Part shown: positions 7,915 to 14,773 of the stretch, piece after piece
How positions within the stretch are numbered: position 1 is the first letter of the stretch
Layout: every line of letters starts with the position of its first letter
From: Candidatus Saliniplasma halalkaliphilum
Lineage (GTDB): Archaea > Thermoplasmatota > Thermoplasmata > Halarchaeoplasmatales > Halarchaeoplasmataceae
Direction of reading: 5' to 3'
DNA length: 22,102 bases
Assembly: GCA_019594235.1 (NCBI GenBank)
Contig: JAFDTG010000011.1
Coordinates: 1-22,102, forward strand
Notes under the pieces: generated by a model
What the model was told of the DNA's origin: nothing
What the model saw: the letters and a program-made list of their open reading frames with translations, nothing else
The model's database searches: none
Position numbers and translations under genes: made by a program

Positions 7915-8781
7915 ATGGGGCCGACTTCGAAGAATAAATTATCCTTGGATTATCTGCTTGATGAAATACGAAGCTTGAAGGATGAATATAACAGATATGC
8001 CGTTTATCTCATCTTTATATATCTTCTTTCACTACCTTTGATATTTGTATTACTGTTCGTGGATGCTTGTTTATTCAATCTGGCTGTCCCGGCCTTCGCT
8101 CTTTTCATACCCTATCATGTCTTTAAGGAGAAAAATTTCAAGATAATAGGAGTGGTAGGTATAGTAGCCTTAGTTATATTAGGAATGACATTCACTGCAT
8201 ACCAGGTTGAAACGATCTACATAGGTCGGGACCCAGAAGAACTATCATCTGATAATTTAATACAGGGTTATATTGATAAGGTGCATGGAAATGTAGATGA
8301 GGATTTTGAGTTTAATATAATAGTAAAACAAGAGGCATACGAAGAACTGATCCAGGACAATAATTATACAGTTAATGTAAATTTAAGTTGGTATGTTGAA
8401 GAAGAAGAAGTGGCTGTTGCTGAATATCAGATGAGTTATGTGGAAGAAGTCCAGAATAAAGGAAAGAGATATTCTGTAGAGATTAATGATATCGATGAGG
8501 CACTATATGAGCACAGTTTCTTATTGACTATCGATAAAGAAAATGAAGACTATCAAGAGGAAACAAATACAGGTTATGGACCTTTCACCGTCAGTAGAGG
8601 TGGTTTATATTTGACCATAATGGCACAACAAGCATCATCGTCGATCATAATATTCCTGTTATTCTTTGGGTTTTTATGGTGGCGTACAGGTATTTTAGAG
8701 AAAAGTGAGAAAAAAAAAAGAGAAAAAGAAAAGGAAAGAATAAAGGAAGAAATGGTTGAAGAATCAAATCAAAAGGAGTGA
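7915..8781 (+). CDS. Four-helix membrane protein with an extracytoplasmic domain, unknown function
   Basis: A 288-residue protein I do not recognise. The first 25 residues are charged and may form a short coiled segment. Three hydrophobic spans follow (about 29-48, 51-68 and 77-95), then an acidic soluble domain of about 140 residues rich in beta-type pattern (97-235), a fourth hydrophobic span (about 238-256, ending WWRTG), and a strongly charged Lys/Glu tail of 30 residues that is probably cytoplasmic and helical. With this topology the middle domain would be outside the membrane. GAGGT lies 11 nt before the ATG. It is the first gene of a run with the second M29-like paralog (5-nt gap) and a transporter, so a role in sensing or delivering the shared substrate is possible but unproven. 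Confidence 0.75.
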   Translation: MGPTSKNKLSLDYLLDEIRSLKDEYNRYAVYLIFIYLLSLPLIFVLLFVDACLFNLAVPAFALFIPYHVFKEKNFKIIGVVGIVALVILGMTFTAYQVETIYIGRDPEELSSDNLIQGYIDKVHGNVDEDFEFNIIVKQEAYEELIQDNNYTVNVNLSWYVEEEEVAVAEYQMSYVEEVQNKGKRYSVEINDIDEALYEHSFLLTIDKENEDYQEETNTGYGPFTVSRGGLYLTIMAQQASSSIIIFLLFFGFLWWRTGILEKSEKKKREKEKERIKEEMVEESNQKE

Positions 8782-8786
8782 TATTT

Positions 8787-9830
8787 GTGACTAAATTATA
8801 TGAGTACGAATTAGGTAAGGCTGCAAAAAGGTTAGTAAAAGATTGTTTGAACTTACAAGAAGATGAAACATTTCTGATAACTGCTGATACAGAAAGTAAT
8901 GAAAGAGTTGTCAACGCAACCGCTAGAAAGGCCTTCGAGATCGGTGCAAAACCTATGGTTTTGTGGATACCCTCTCCTTTAGGTGTGGGTAAGGATGCTG
9001 ACCCTATGTTATCTATAGATGCTTTAACAGCCCTATTAAACGAGATCGATGCTTGGGTGGAGTTCAACAATCAATGGCTCTTATATTCGACCCCTTTTGA
9101 AAGAGCTATGGAAGAGAATGAAAATCTTAGATACCTTTGTCTCGTAGGTTTGAATGAAGAGATGATGGTGAGAACTATAGGTAGAGTAGATCGAAGCGAG
9201 TTAGAAGATTTCATGAAAACCGTAGCTGATCTAACGAAAAATGCTGAGGAGATTAGAGTCACCACGCCAGCAGGTACAGACCTTCGTTTTAAAAACCATC
9301 CAGATTACCCGGTTGATTGTGATGCTGGAGATGCAAGTGAACCTGGTATGCATTTTCTAGCAGGGCAGATCGCTTGGACTCCCGATCTCGAGAGTATCGA
9401 GGGGGAACTAGTATTTGACGGTTCGGTAGACCCGCCAATCGGTCTGCTCGAAGATCCCATAGAGATGAAGATAGATAAAGGTGAAGTTGTTGAGATAAAG
9501 GGTGGTAGGGATGCTGCAGAATTTGAAAAGTGGCTGAATAGTTTTGACAACCCGAATATGAAAAAATTGGCTCATATCAGTTATGGATTCAACCCGGGTG
9601 CAAAATTATCTGGTAACATACTTGAAGACGAACGGGTTTGGGGATGCACTGAGTGGGGTTTAGGATACTTGAGTTCCCATAACGCTCCTCCGGATGGCAT
9701 AGATGCACCTTCTCACACCGACGGAATATGCTTGAATTCTACGGTTTGGCTTGATGATGTTAAACTCCTCGATAGAGGTTCAATTGTTCACCCTGATTTA
9801 GAGGAATATAAGAAAAATCTAGAAAAATAA
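8787..9830 (+). CDS. M29/COG2309-type metalloenzyme, NicX-like metal site (paralog 2)
   Basis: A 347-residue paralog of the product at 3311, the same length and about half identical by eye, with runs such as FNxQWLLYST, MMVRTIGRVD and YGFNPGAKL in common. The metal set is again His263, His310-x-Asp312 (SHTDGI), and the peptidase glutamate position is Gln (AGQIAWTP). Conservation of the same site in both copies says both are active enzymes of one type with different partners or substrates. GTG 8787 is preferred over GTG 8778: AAGGAG (8773-8778) is 8 nt before it, and the resulting protein lines up with paralog 1 at the N-terminus. It sits between the membrane protein and the EamA-type transporter, so a transported small molecule is a plausible substrate. 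Aminopeptidase activity cannot be excluded. Confidence 0.88.
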   Translation: MTKLYEYELGKAAKRLVKDCLNLQEDETFLITADTESNERVVNATARKAFEIGAKPMVLWIPSPLGVGKDADPMLSIDALTALLNEIDAWVEFNNQWLLYSTPFERAMEENENLRYLCLVGLNEEMMVRTIGRVDRSELEDFMKTVADLTKNAEEIRVTTPAGTDLRFKNHPDYPVDCDAGDASEPGMHFLAGQIAWTPDLESIEGELVFDGSVDPPIGLLEDPIEMKIDKGEVVEIKGGRDAAEFEKWLNSFDNPNMKKLAHISYGFNPGAKLSGNILEDERVWGCTEWGLGYLSSHNAPPDGIDAPSHTDGICLNSTVWLDDVKLLDRGSIVHPDLEEYKKNLEK

Positions 9831-9849
9831 AATTTGTTTGGAGAATACT

Positions 9850-10761
9850 ATGGAAATACCCGTTGGAGACCTTCTAGGCGCTATCCTTGCTTTGTTAGGT
9901 TCATTAGTGGTTGCTATTCAAAGTGTTCTAGTTAGAAAATCTACAGTTAGTACTTCTGTAAAAAAATTAATCGGGACAGTGTTAGTAGTCAATTTCATGT
10001 TTTGGGCACCTTTATCGTTAGTATTATACTACCCATCTTTCCAAGTTAATCTGATCGGGATCATCGCTTTTCTTTTGTCCGGTTTTTTCGGATTCTTTCT
10101 TGGTTATATCTTTATTTTTTTATCTATCCAGCGTATCGGTGCATCAAAAACACATCCCCTGATAAAAACTCAAATTATCGTAGCCCTTGTTTTAAGTGTG
10201 ATACTCCTAGGAGAATCACTTACGGTCTATCATCTGATCGGGATTATATTGCTTCTGATAGGAGCTGTTTTAGTTTCTATGGAAGTATCAGGTGATGATG
10301 GGGAACTTAATTTTCATAAAAGTAGTAAGGTGATCAACTTATCGATACCTTTGATCGGTGGAACTTTTTGGGGTTTTAACTGGATTTTAACTAGAATAGG
10401 CCTACAGCAGGGGATACCTGTATTAATCGGGCTAGCTATCAGTTCAGGAGGGGGGTTAGCGTCATTTATCGTATTCGAAATAATAAGTGAAAAGAATTTA
10501 GATTCGATTAAAATAATTACACCAAATTTCAACTGGTTTTTCGTTATAGGTGTAATTTGTGCTCTTGCCTTTTTACTTAATTTTACAGCATTATCGGTGG
10601 CTAGAATCGTGGTGGTTAATCCGATTTGGCATGTTTCACCATTATTTGTTCTCTTATTATCTTATCGTTATCTCCCAAAACTAGAAATTATCACTATCAA
10701 AATTGTTCTAGGATCACTTCTTATAGTATTAGGCACCATTTGCGTTATACTTTTTATGTGA
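9850..10761 (+). CDS. DMT/EamA-family transporter
   Basis: A 303-residue integral membrane protein with about ten hydrophobic helices in two repeats of five, the hallmark of two EamA domains of the drug/metabolite transporter superfamily. Each repeat has the usual pattern, with a Gly-rich fourth helix followed by a short loop with GES and a closing helix (LLGESLTVYHLIGIILLLIG in the first repeat). These carriers move amino acids or other small metabolites, often outwards. Direction and substrate cannot be read here. ATG 9850 is chosen over TTG 9838 because TTTGGAGA (9837-9844) gives a GGAG site 6 nt before it. It starts 19 nt after paralog 2 and is likely cotranscribed with it. Confidence 0.88.
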   Translation: MEIPVGDLLGAILALLGSLVVAIQSVLVRKSTVSTSVKKLIGTVLVVNFMFWAPLSLVLYYPSFQVNLIGIIAFLLSGFFGFFLGYIFIFLSIQRIGASKTHPLIKTQIIVALVLSVILLGESLTVYHLIGIILLLIGAVLVSMEVSGDDGELNFHKSSKVINLSIPLIGGTFWGFNWILTRIGLQQGIPVLIGLAISSGGGLASFIVFEIISEKNLDSIKIITPNFNWFFVIGVICALAFLLNFTALSVARIVVVNPIWHVSPLFVLLLSYRYLPKLEIITIKIVLGSLLIVLGTICVILFM

Positions 10762-10785
10762 CGTGTAAGGAATTAAAAGCACAAC

Positions 10786-10796
10786 AGATAAATACC
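10786..10796 (+). promoter_or_regulatory. TATA box for the eL15 gene
   Basis: AGATAAATACC is a TATA-like site about 100 bp before the eL15 start codon. A start about 25 bp downstream would give a leader of roughly 75 nt, long for this genome and containing the hairpin at 10823. Confidence 0.45.
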
Positions 10797-10822
10797 CCAT
10801 CCCCGTAAACACGATTTAAGTA

Positions 10823-10860
10823 GCGGGAAAGATCCCGCCGGAGATGTGCCCGTAATAGGG
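10823..10860 (+). ncRNA. Structured 5' leader of the eL15 mRNA
   Basis: GCGGGA-AAGA-TCCCGC (10823-10838) is a perfect GC-rich 6-bp hairpin with a four-base loop, unusual in this AT-rich DNA. A second small stem, CCC-GTAATA-GGG (10849-10860), follows, then UGAAUCC. It matches no riboswitch or box C/D pattern I know. An autoregulatory leader or a small RNA is possible; this is inference from structure and position only. Confidence 0.35.
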
Positions 10861-10892
10861 TGAATCCATAAACAGAGAAAAAAGTGGTCAAA

Positions 10893-11522
10893 ATGGCAGA
10901 AGAAGAATTCAAGTTAGAAGAGGATGAAAAACAAATAGAAAACAAGCAGAGTATGTACAAATACATAGAAGATGCTTGGAAAAAACCAGATGAGGGATAC
11001 TTGAAACAATTACAATGGGAACGTATCCAGAAATGGAGAAGAGAAGATAATTTTACGCGAGTGGAAAGACCGACTAGATTGGATAAAGCTCGAAAATTAG
11101 GTTACAAGGCTAAACAGGGTTACGTAATAGTTCGTTCCAGGATAAGAAGAGGAGGTTTACATAAAACACGACCAAAAGGTGGACGTAAACCTAAGAAATT
11201 AGGGTTGAAAAAGATAACCCCTAGAAAGAACCTCCAACGTATTGCTGAAGAGAGGTCTTCTAAGAAATATCCGAATTTAAGAGTACTGAATTCATATTGG
11301 ATCGGTCAGGATGGAAAAAACAAATATTTTGAAGTGATATTGGTAGATCCACATCATCCAGTTATCAAAAATGACGAAAAGATCAACTGGATATGCAAAG
11401 ATTCACAGAAGGGGAGAGTTTTCCGAGGATTGACTTCGGCAGGAAGGAAATCGAGAGGCCTTCGCAAAAAAGGTAAAGGCGCTGAAAGGTCCCGACCTTC
11501 AAAAAGGAAAACTGAAAGATAA
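10893..11522 (+). CDS. rpl15e: Large-subunit ribosomal protein eL15 (L15e)
   Basis: A basic protein of the large ribosomal subunit found in archaea and eukaryotes. The whole length is recognisable: SMYKYIEDAWKKP, RPTRLDKARKLGYKAKQG, RRGGLHKTRPKGGRKPKK, EERSSKKYPNLRVLNSYWIG, VILVDPHHPVIK and GLTSAGRKSRGLR, with a basic tail. It has about 20 extra residues, mostly acidic, before the conserved MYKYI start (EEEFKLEEDEKQIENKQ), which most homologues I know lack. GTG 10884 would add three residues; ATG 10893 is taken because GTGGTC lies just before it, though no ribosome binding site is strong. The gene stands alone behind its own TATA box and structured leader. The identity is secure; the exact start is not. 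Confidence 0.95.
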   Translation: MAEEEFKLEEDEKQIENKQSMYKYIEDAWKKPDEGYLKQLQWERIQKWRREDNFTRVERPTRLDKARKLGYKAKQGYVIVRSRIRRGGLHKTRPKGGRKPKKLGLKKITPRKNLQRIAEERSSKKYPNLRVLNSYWIGQDGKNKYFEVILVDPHHPVIKNDEKINWICKDSQKGRVFRGLTSAGRKSRGLRKKGKGAERSRPSKRKTER

Positions 11523-11551
11523 AAATACCCCTTTCTCTATACCTTTTTTAT

Positions 11552-12007
11552 ATGCTCTTTACGGAAACTCAGATTTACGCACTATTTTTCATAGTTGGAT
11601 GCTTCTCCGTAAAATCATTACTGGATATGCGGAACTGGGCATCTAGAAAAGATCTGTGGGAGTTATGGACGGTTTTCATTTTCGTTATGGCCGGACATGA
11701 TGCTATTTTACAGCCTAGTTCTACCATGTATTTAGGTGCAAAATGGATTTTTTTGATCGCGATCGCTGTAGTGTTTTATTTTAAAGAGTTTAAGTCATTA
11801 GTCCTTGATGATAAGATCGCCTTTTTAGCCGCATTAGCCTTATTTCCACCACTGATGACTCCTTTTTTAGCGCTTATATATACAGGACTGGTTTTATTAT
11901 TAAAAAGGAAAATCAAGCACGGGTTCAGTCATTCTAAAAAAATACCGACCTTACCGGTTTTAACCACTTCAGTAGTATTCACCATTTTCTTATTTTTACT
12001 ATACTAA
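11552..12007 (+). CDS. Small membrane protein resembling archaeal prepilin peptidase (A24)
   Basis: A 151-residue protein with about five hydrophobic helices. Two acidic sites recall the aspartic prepilin peptidases FlaK/PibD, which cut signal peptides of archaellins and pilins in the membrane: an early LLDMRN segment near residue 24, and VLDDKIAFLAALALFP near residue 90, which mirrors the GxHyD-x-K-ALFP segment of the family. The glycine of GxHyD is not conserved, and the protein is about 80 residues shorter than FlaK (~230), so it could be a minimal peptidase or an inactive relative. A TATA-like AAAAATACC lies 26 bp upstream of the ATG with no ribosome binding site, which fits a leaderless message separate from eL15. 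It converges with the 98-residue gene (1-nt gap between stops). Confidence 0.6.
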   Translation: MLFTETQIYALFFIVGCFSVKSLLDMRNWASRKDLWELWTVFIFVMAGHDAILQPSSTMYLGAKWIFLIAIAVVFYFKEFKSLVLDDKIAFLAALALFPPLMTPFLALIYTGLVLLLKRKIKHGFSHSKKIPTLPVLTTSVVFTIFLFLLY

Positions 12008-12008
12008 T

Positions 12009-12305
12009 TTACCTTACATAAGGTAAAAGATAGTGTCTAAGAGCGGATAAAATATTTGCTTTAGAACCGCGGATAAAAACATTTAAACTAGACATATCTA
12101 GGAGCAACGATGGATCATCATGATCTAGGTTCCTGATGTCCTTAACTTCTTTAAGAGGAATCTGATACCACGATTCTCCGTCAGACAATAACAGACCATC
12201 ATATGTGATGTACAACTTCCCTCCTCCAGAAGCTAGATTATACTCCTTGGAGTTGTCCTTCATAGTGAAATCAAAATGTACTACATCAATTAGCCTAGCA
12301 AACAT
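12009..12305 (-). CDS. 98-residue PH-like / CheF-like protein
   Basis: A short, probably cytosolic, all-beta protein. The pattern of a lysine-glycine turn, KLYITYDGLLLSDG, then WYQIPLKEVKDIRNL, then a hydrophobic strand with LNVFIRGS, and a closing helix is typical of PH-fold domains. It also resembles the repeated units of the archaeal taxis protein CheF, which links the Che system to the archaellum. CheF is about three times longer, so this would be a single-domain relative. The gene follows the NOG1 GTPase by 14 nt on the same strand and is probably cotranscribed with it, which gives no support to a taxis role. Function is unknown. Confidence 0.6.
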   Translation of the reverse strand: MFARLIDVVHFDFTMKDNSKEYNLASGGGKLYITYDGLLLSDGESWYQIPLKEVKDIRNLDHDDPSLLLDMSSLNVFIRGSKANILSALRHYLLPYVR

Positions 12306-12319
12306 CTATATTTTCAGGA

Positions 12320-13285
12320 TTAGAGGTCATATTTATATTTTAGGCCCTCTTTTATTAACTCCATCAGTTTTTCCAAGTTGCTTTCCTCAAGAGCTGACAT
12401 ATGTAAACGGCCGTTATCCTTCTCGTCGATATCAGATTTGTTATCGACTTCGATGAGCTTTACATCGGGAAAACTTTCTTTGATCTCATCGGCAAGAGCT
12501 TCCTGATCTTCGAGTGGGTATCCACAGGTACCAGTGGGGTCATATAAAAATAAGATGAGATCGGCTAAACTCTCCAAAGCGTTTACAGCCTGTTTTTCTA
12601 TATCGTTCCTCTGTTCATCAGGCCTATCTAGCAAGCCTGGTGTGTCTAACAACTGACATTTATGATAGCCTAATTCAAAATGACCTATACCAACTTCTTT
12701 GGTTGTAAAGGGGTAAACAGCCACTTTTGGTTTACCACTAGATATTTTTGAAACGAGTAATGATTTACCGACATTGGGATAACCGGCCACTACTACTGTA
12801 GGTATATCTGTTTGGATATCGGGTAAAGAGTTCAACTTCTTTTTACAATCGTCTAAAAACTCAAGATCATCGTTGATCTGATTAAGTATTGAAGATGTTC
12901 TCCCATATGCCTGCCTCCTTATCTGTTCCATCTCTTCTATTGTTTCCTTTTTCATCAAGTTCCTAGCAGATTCCATCAGAACTCTTTTAGTTCTGCGTTT
13001 CGCCCAGTTAACTGCGCCTATGCTCTTCTTGAGTTTATCTATGCCTATCATGATGTCAATTATTTCATGATAGAATTGTGGAAGATTATCGATAGATGGA
13101 AATGCTTCCTCATATCTTTTTAACGTGTCCTCCAAAGTATGAGCGACCGTGTTCAATTTCGCTGAATTCGTCTTTTTTCTGCTTTCTTCCTTGGTTGCAC
13201 CTTCTTTCCGTTTTTTCGATGCTCTTCTAAAGGCTTTATCTAAGAGCCGTTGTGCGTTCAAGATAGGAGGGATTTTAAAGTCCAT
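12320..13285 (-). CDS. nog1: NOG1-family GTPase, ribosome assembly
   Basis: A 321-residue GTPase of the OBG/NOG1 group, whose eukaryotic member acts in maturation of the large ribosomal subunit. The N-terminal 160 residues form the basic helical NOG1 domain (RRASKKRKEG, RRTKRVLMESARNLMKKE). The G domain shows G1 GYPNVGKS at 168-175, G2 around Thr194-Thr195, G3 DTPG at 214-217, G4 NKSD at 282-285 and G5 SAL at 297-299. All GTP-binding residues are present. It ends soon after the G domain, as in archaeal forms, without the eukaryotic C-terminal extension. There is no ribosome binding site; TTAAATTTA on the minus strand about 27 bp before ATG 13285 suggests a leaderless transcript. It diverges from the FKBP gene, both being cell-growth functions. 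Confidence 0.93.
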   Translation of the reverse strand: MDFKIPPILNAQRLLDKAFRRASKKRKEGATKEESRKKTNSAKLNTVAHTLEDTLKRYEEAFPSIDNLPQFYHEIIDIMIGIDKLKKSIGAVNWAKRRTKRVLMESARNLMKKETIEEMEQIRRQAYGRTSSILNQINDDLEFLDDCKKKLNSLPDIQTDIPTVVVAGYPNVGKSLLVSKISSGKPKVAVYPFTTKEVGIGHFELGYHKCQLLDTPGLLDRPDEQRNDIEKQAVNALESLADLILFLYDPTGTCGYPLEDQEALADEIKESFPDVKLIEVDNKSDIDEKDNGRLHMSALEESNLEKLMELIKEGLKYKYDL

Positions 13286-13289
13286 GAAG

Positions 13290-13319
13290 TTGGTTAAAAT
13301 TTCATATTGGTTAAATTTA
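13290..13319. promoter_or_regulatory. Direct repeats in the NOG1/FKBP divergent promoter region
   Basis: TTGGTTAAAATTT (13290-13302) and TTGGTTAAATTTA (13307-13319) repeat with a 17-bp period, the distal copy overlapping the likely NOG1 TATA box. The same TTGGTT core occurs in the operator-like cluster at 7802-7848. On the other strand, CTTAAAAAG (13341-13349) is a likely FKBP TATA box. Confidence 0.35.
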
Positions 13320-13382
13320 ACGGAGTTTTCAACGAAAACGCTTAAAAAGGACCTGTTTCTTGAACCGTAATAGGTGCCCGGA

Positions 13383-14144
13383 ATGGAAGAAGGAGACCTA
13401 GTTTACGTGGATTACGATATATGGATAATGCCTGACAATGAGGATGAAGAGCCTATACTCTTCGATACCACTGATGAAGAAAAAGCAAAAGATGAAGAAA
13501 TATTTAATGAAGATGCCTCCTATGGCCACACTCCCTTCGTTATCGGAGAAGGAGAAATAGTCGAAGGTTTCTATGAAGCTTTATTAGAAAGTGAAGTGGA
13601 TGAAGAAAGTTCTGTTGAAGTACCACCTGAAAAAGGAATCGGAAACAGAGATCCCGGTAAAATAGAATTGTTCAGTAGGAGAGAGCTGGATAGAAAGGGT
13701 ATCGATCCTGTTGTTGGTAAAGAAGTTGAAATAGATAATAGGAGAGGTACGATAATCCAAGCAACCGCTGGTAGAATTAGAGTTGATTTCAATCATCCTT
13801 TGGCAGGTAAAACGCTCAGATATGATTTTACCATCACTGAGAAACCGGAAGATGAAGAGGAATTAGTCAATGCAATATTTGAGAAGAATTTCAGAAAGTC
13901 TGAACTTGAGGTCAGTAAAGAAGATGATACGATCGATATCGTTCTTCCTGAAGAATGTAAATACGACCAGAGTTGGATCGTGAGTAAATACCGCGTTGTT
14001 GGTGATCTTCGTAAGTTCTTAGATATTAAAACCATAAACTTTATCGAACAATACGTTGAAGAGGAAGAAGACGAGGAACTAGATGAAGAAGAGATACTAG
14101 AGGAACTTGAAGAAGCTGAAGAGGAAGTCGAAGACGAAGAATAA
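13383..14144 (+). CDS. Long-type archaeal FKBP peptidyl-prolyl isomerase
   Basis: A 253-residue FKBP with chaperone-type insert, similar in plan to the 26-kDa archaeal FKBPs and to SlyD. The FKBP core is split: MEEGDLVYVDYDIW at the start, GHTPFVIGEGEIVEGFYEALL around residue 50, and the closing FNHPLAGKTLRYDFTI around 138-153. The IF chaperone insert lies between (about 75-130), and a C-terminal domain follows (160-230), ending in a run of about 30 mostly acidic residues that is likely disordered. It helps protein folding in the cytosol. ATG 13383 is preferred over GTG 13374 because AGGTG (13372-13376) is 6 nt before it and overlaps the GTG. The acidic tail is longer than usual in my memory of the family. 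Confidence 0.9.
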   Translation: MEEGDLVYVDYDIWIMPDNEDEEPILFDTTDEEKAKDEEIFNEDASYGHTPFVIGEGEIVEGFYEALLESEVDEESSVEVPPEKGIGNRDPGKIELFSRRELDRKGIDPVVGKEVEIDNRRGTIIQATAGRIRVDFNHPLAGKTLRYDFTITEKPEDEEELVNAIFEKNFRKSELEVSKEDDTIDIVLPEECKYDQSWIVSKYRVVGDLRKFLDIKTINFIEQYVEEEEDEELDEEEILEELEEAEEEVEDEE

Positions 14145-14201
14145 ACGCAAAAATCTTTCTAAAAACCCTTTCCTATAACCCATTCCCAATGTTGGCTTTA
14201 T

Positions 14202-14381
14202 ATGACTCTTAGAATGACCCACAAACAGATGATCGCCCTTTACATATTGATAGCTCTTTTCATAGGTATATTATCATTTATGTTAGGTCCAGGTGGATCA
14301 ATATACGTTACCTTGGGTTTGATCGTTATCTTCATAATCTACAAAGTCCATAAATATACGAAGAAAGAAGATCATGACTAG
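14202..14381 (+). CDS. 59-residue two-helix membrane protein, unknown
   Basis: A short open frame from ATG 14202 to TAG 14379-14381. It begins MTLRMTHKQM, then has a hydrophobic span (about residues 9-30), a glycine-proline turn (LGPGGS), a second hydrophobic span (about 34-50) and a charged tail (HKYTKKEDHD). Positive residues at both ends suggest a hairpin with both termini in the cytosol. CTATAA at 14172-14177 lies about 27 bp upstream with no ribosome binding site, the leaderless arrangement also seen for nearby genes. A second in-frame ATG at 14214 would shorten it by four residues. I do not recognise a family. It lies just before the tRNA-Arg repeat region. Confidence 0.6.
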   Translation: MTLRMTHKQMIALYILIALFIGILSFMLGPGGSIYVTLGLIVIFIIYKVHKYTKKEDHD

Positions 14382-14406
14382 ACTTTTTTTGTTAAAGACG
14401 GGCTTT

Positions 14407-14677
14407 CTCAGAAAAATATGAAATTTTCCTAACCGCTCGTGTATTTTATCCAAAATACACTCACGATCACGAGGCACACCTGGTGAGTGAGATAAGGAAT
14501 TATAATTCCTTAAGAACCCAAGGGTTCTCATCCCCTACTTAAAAAAAACGGGCGTAGGGGGATTCTGCTCAGAAAAATATAAAATTTTTCTAACCGCTCG
14601 TGTATTTTATCCAAAATACACTCACGAACCCAAGGGTTCTCATCCCCTACTTAAAAAAAACGGGCGTAGGGGGATTC
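14407..14677. repeat. Imperfect tandem duplication copying the tRNA-Arg 3' end
   Basis: Two blocks occur twice. A 60-bp block at 14407-14466 recurs at 14568-14627 with two mismatches. A 52-bp block at 14514-14565 recurs exactly at 14626-14677. The second block ends inside the tRNA gene, so the last 17 bp of tRNA-Arg(CCU), from the T-loop to the discriminator, exist twice. Copy 1 carries 47 extra bp between the blocks (14467-14513), including a perfect 18-bp palindrome (AAGGAATTATAATTCCTT). Each 60-bp block holds a 9-bp hairpin (GTGTATTTT-ATCC-AAAATACAC), each 52-bp block a GAACCC-AA-GGGTTC hairpin. The minus-strand ORF crossing it has no family features. Confidence 0.9.
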
Positions 14678-14735
14678 GAACCCCCGTTCTACAGCTTAGG
14701 AGGCTGTCGCCATATCCAGACTAGGCCACACGCCC
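14661..14735 (-). tRNA. tRNA-Arg (anticodon CCU)
   Basis: A 75-nt cloverleaf on the minus strand: acceptor GGGCGTG paired with TACGCCC, discriminator G, D stem GCC/GGC, anticodon stem ACAGC/GCTGT around loop CTCCTAA (anticodon CCU, reads AGG), and T stem GGGGG/CCCCC around TTCGAAT. There is no intron and no encoded CCA. A run of eight T follows the 3' end on the tRNA strand and probably stops transcription. Confidence 0.96.
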
Positions 14736-14773
14736 ATGTTTGTTTCTCGATACGGACTAGTTTGGATGCGGTT

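Noticed and set aside
8645..9070. 141-codon open frame on the minus strand over the paralog-2 gene
   Set aside because: Shadow of the conserved plus-strand gene; the equivalent shadow occurs over paralog 1 at 3286-3585, as expected for similar sequences.
14407..14677. Repeats with hairpins as a CRISPR array
   Set aside because: Only two copies with unequal spacing, long repeats that include tRNA sequence, and no cas genes.
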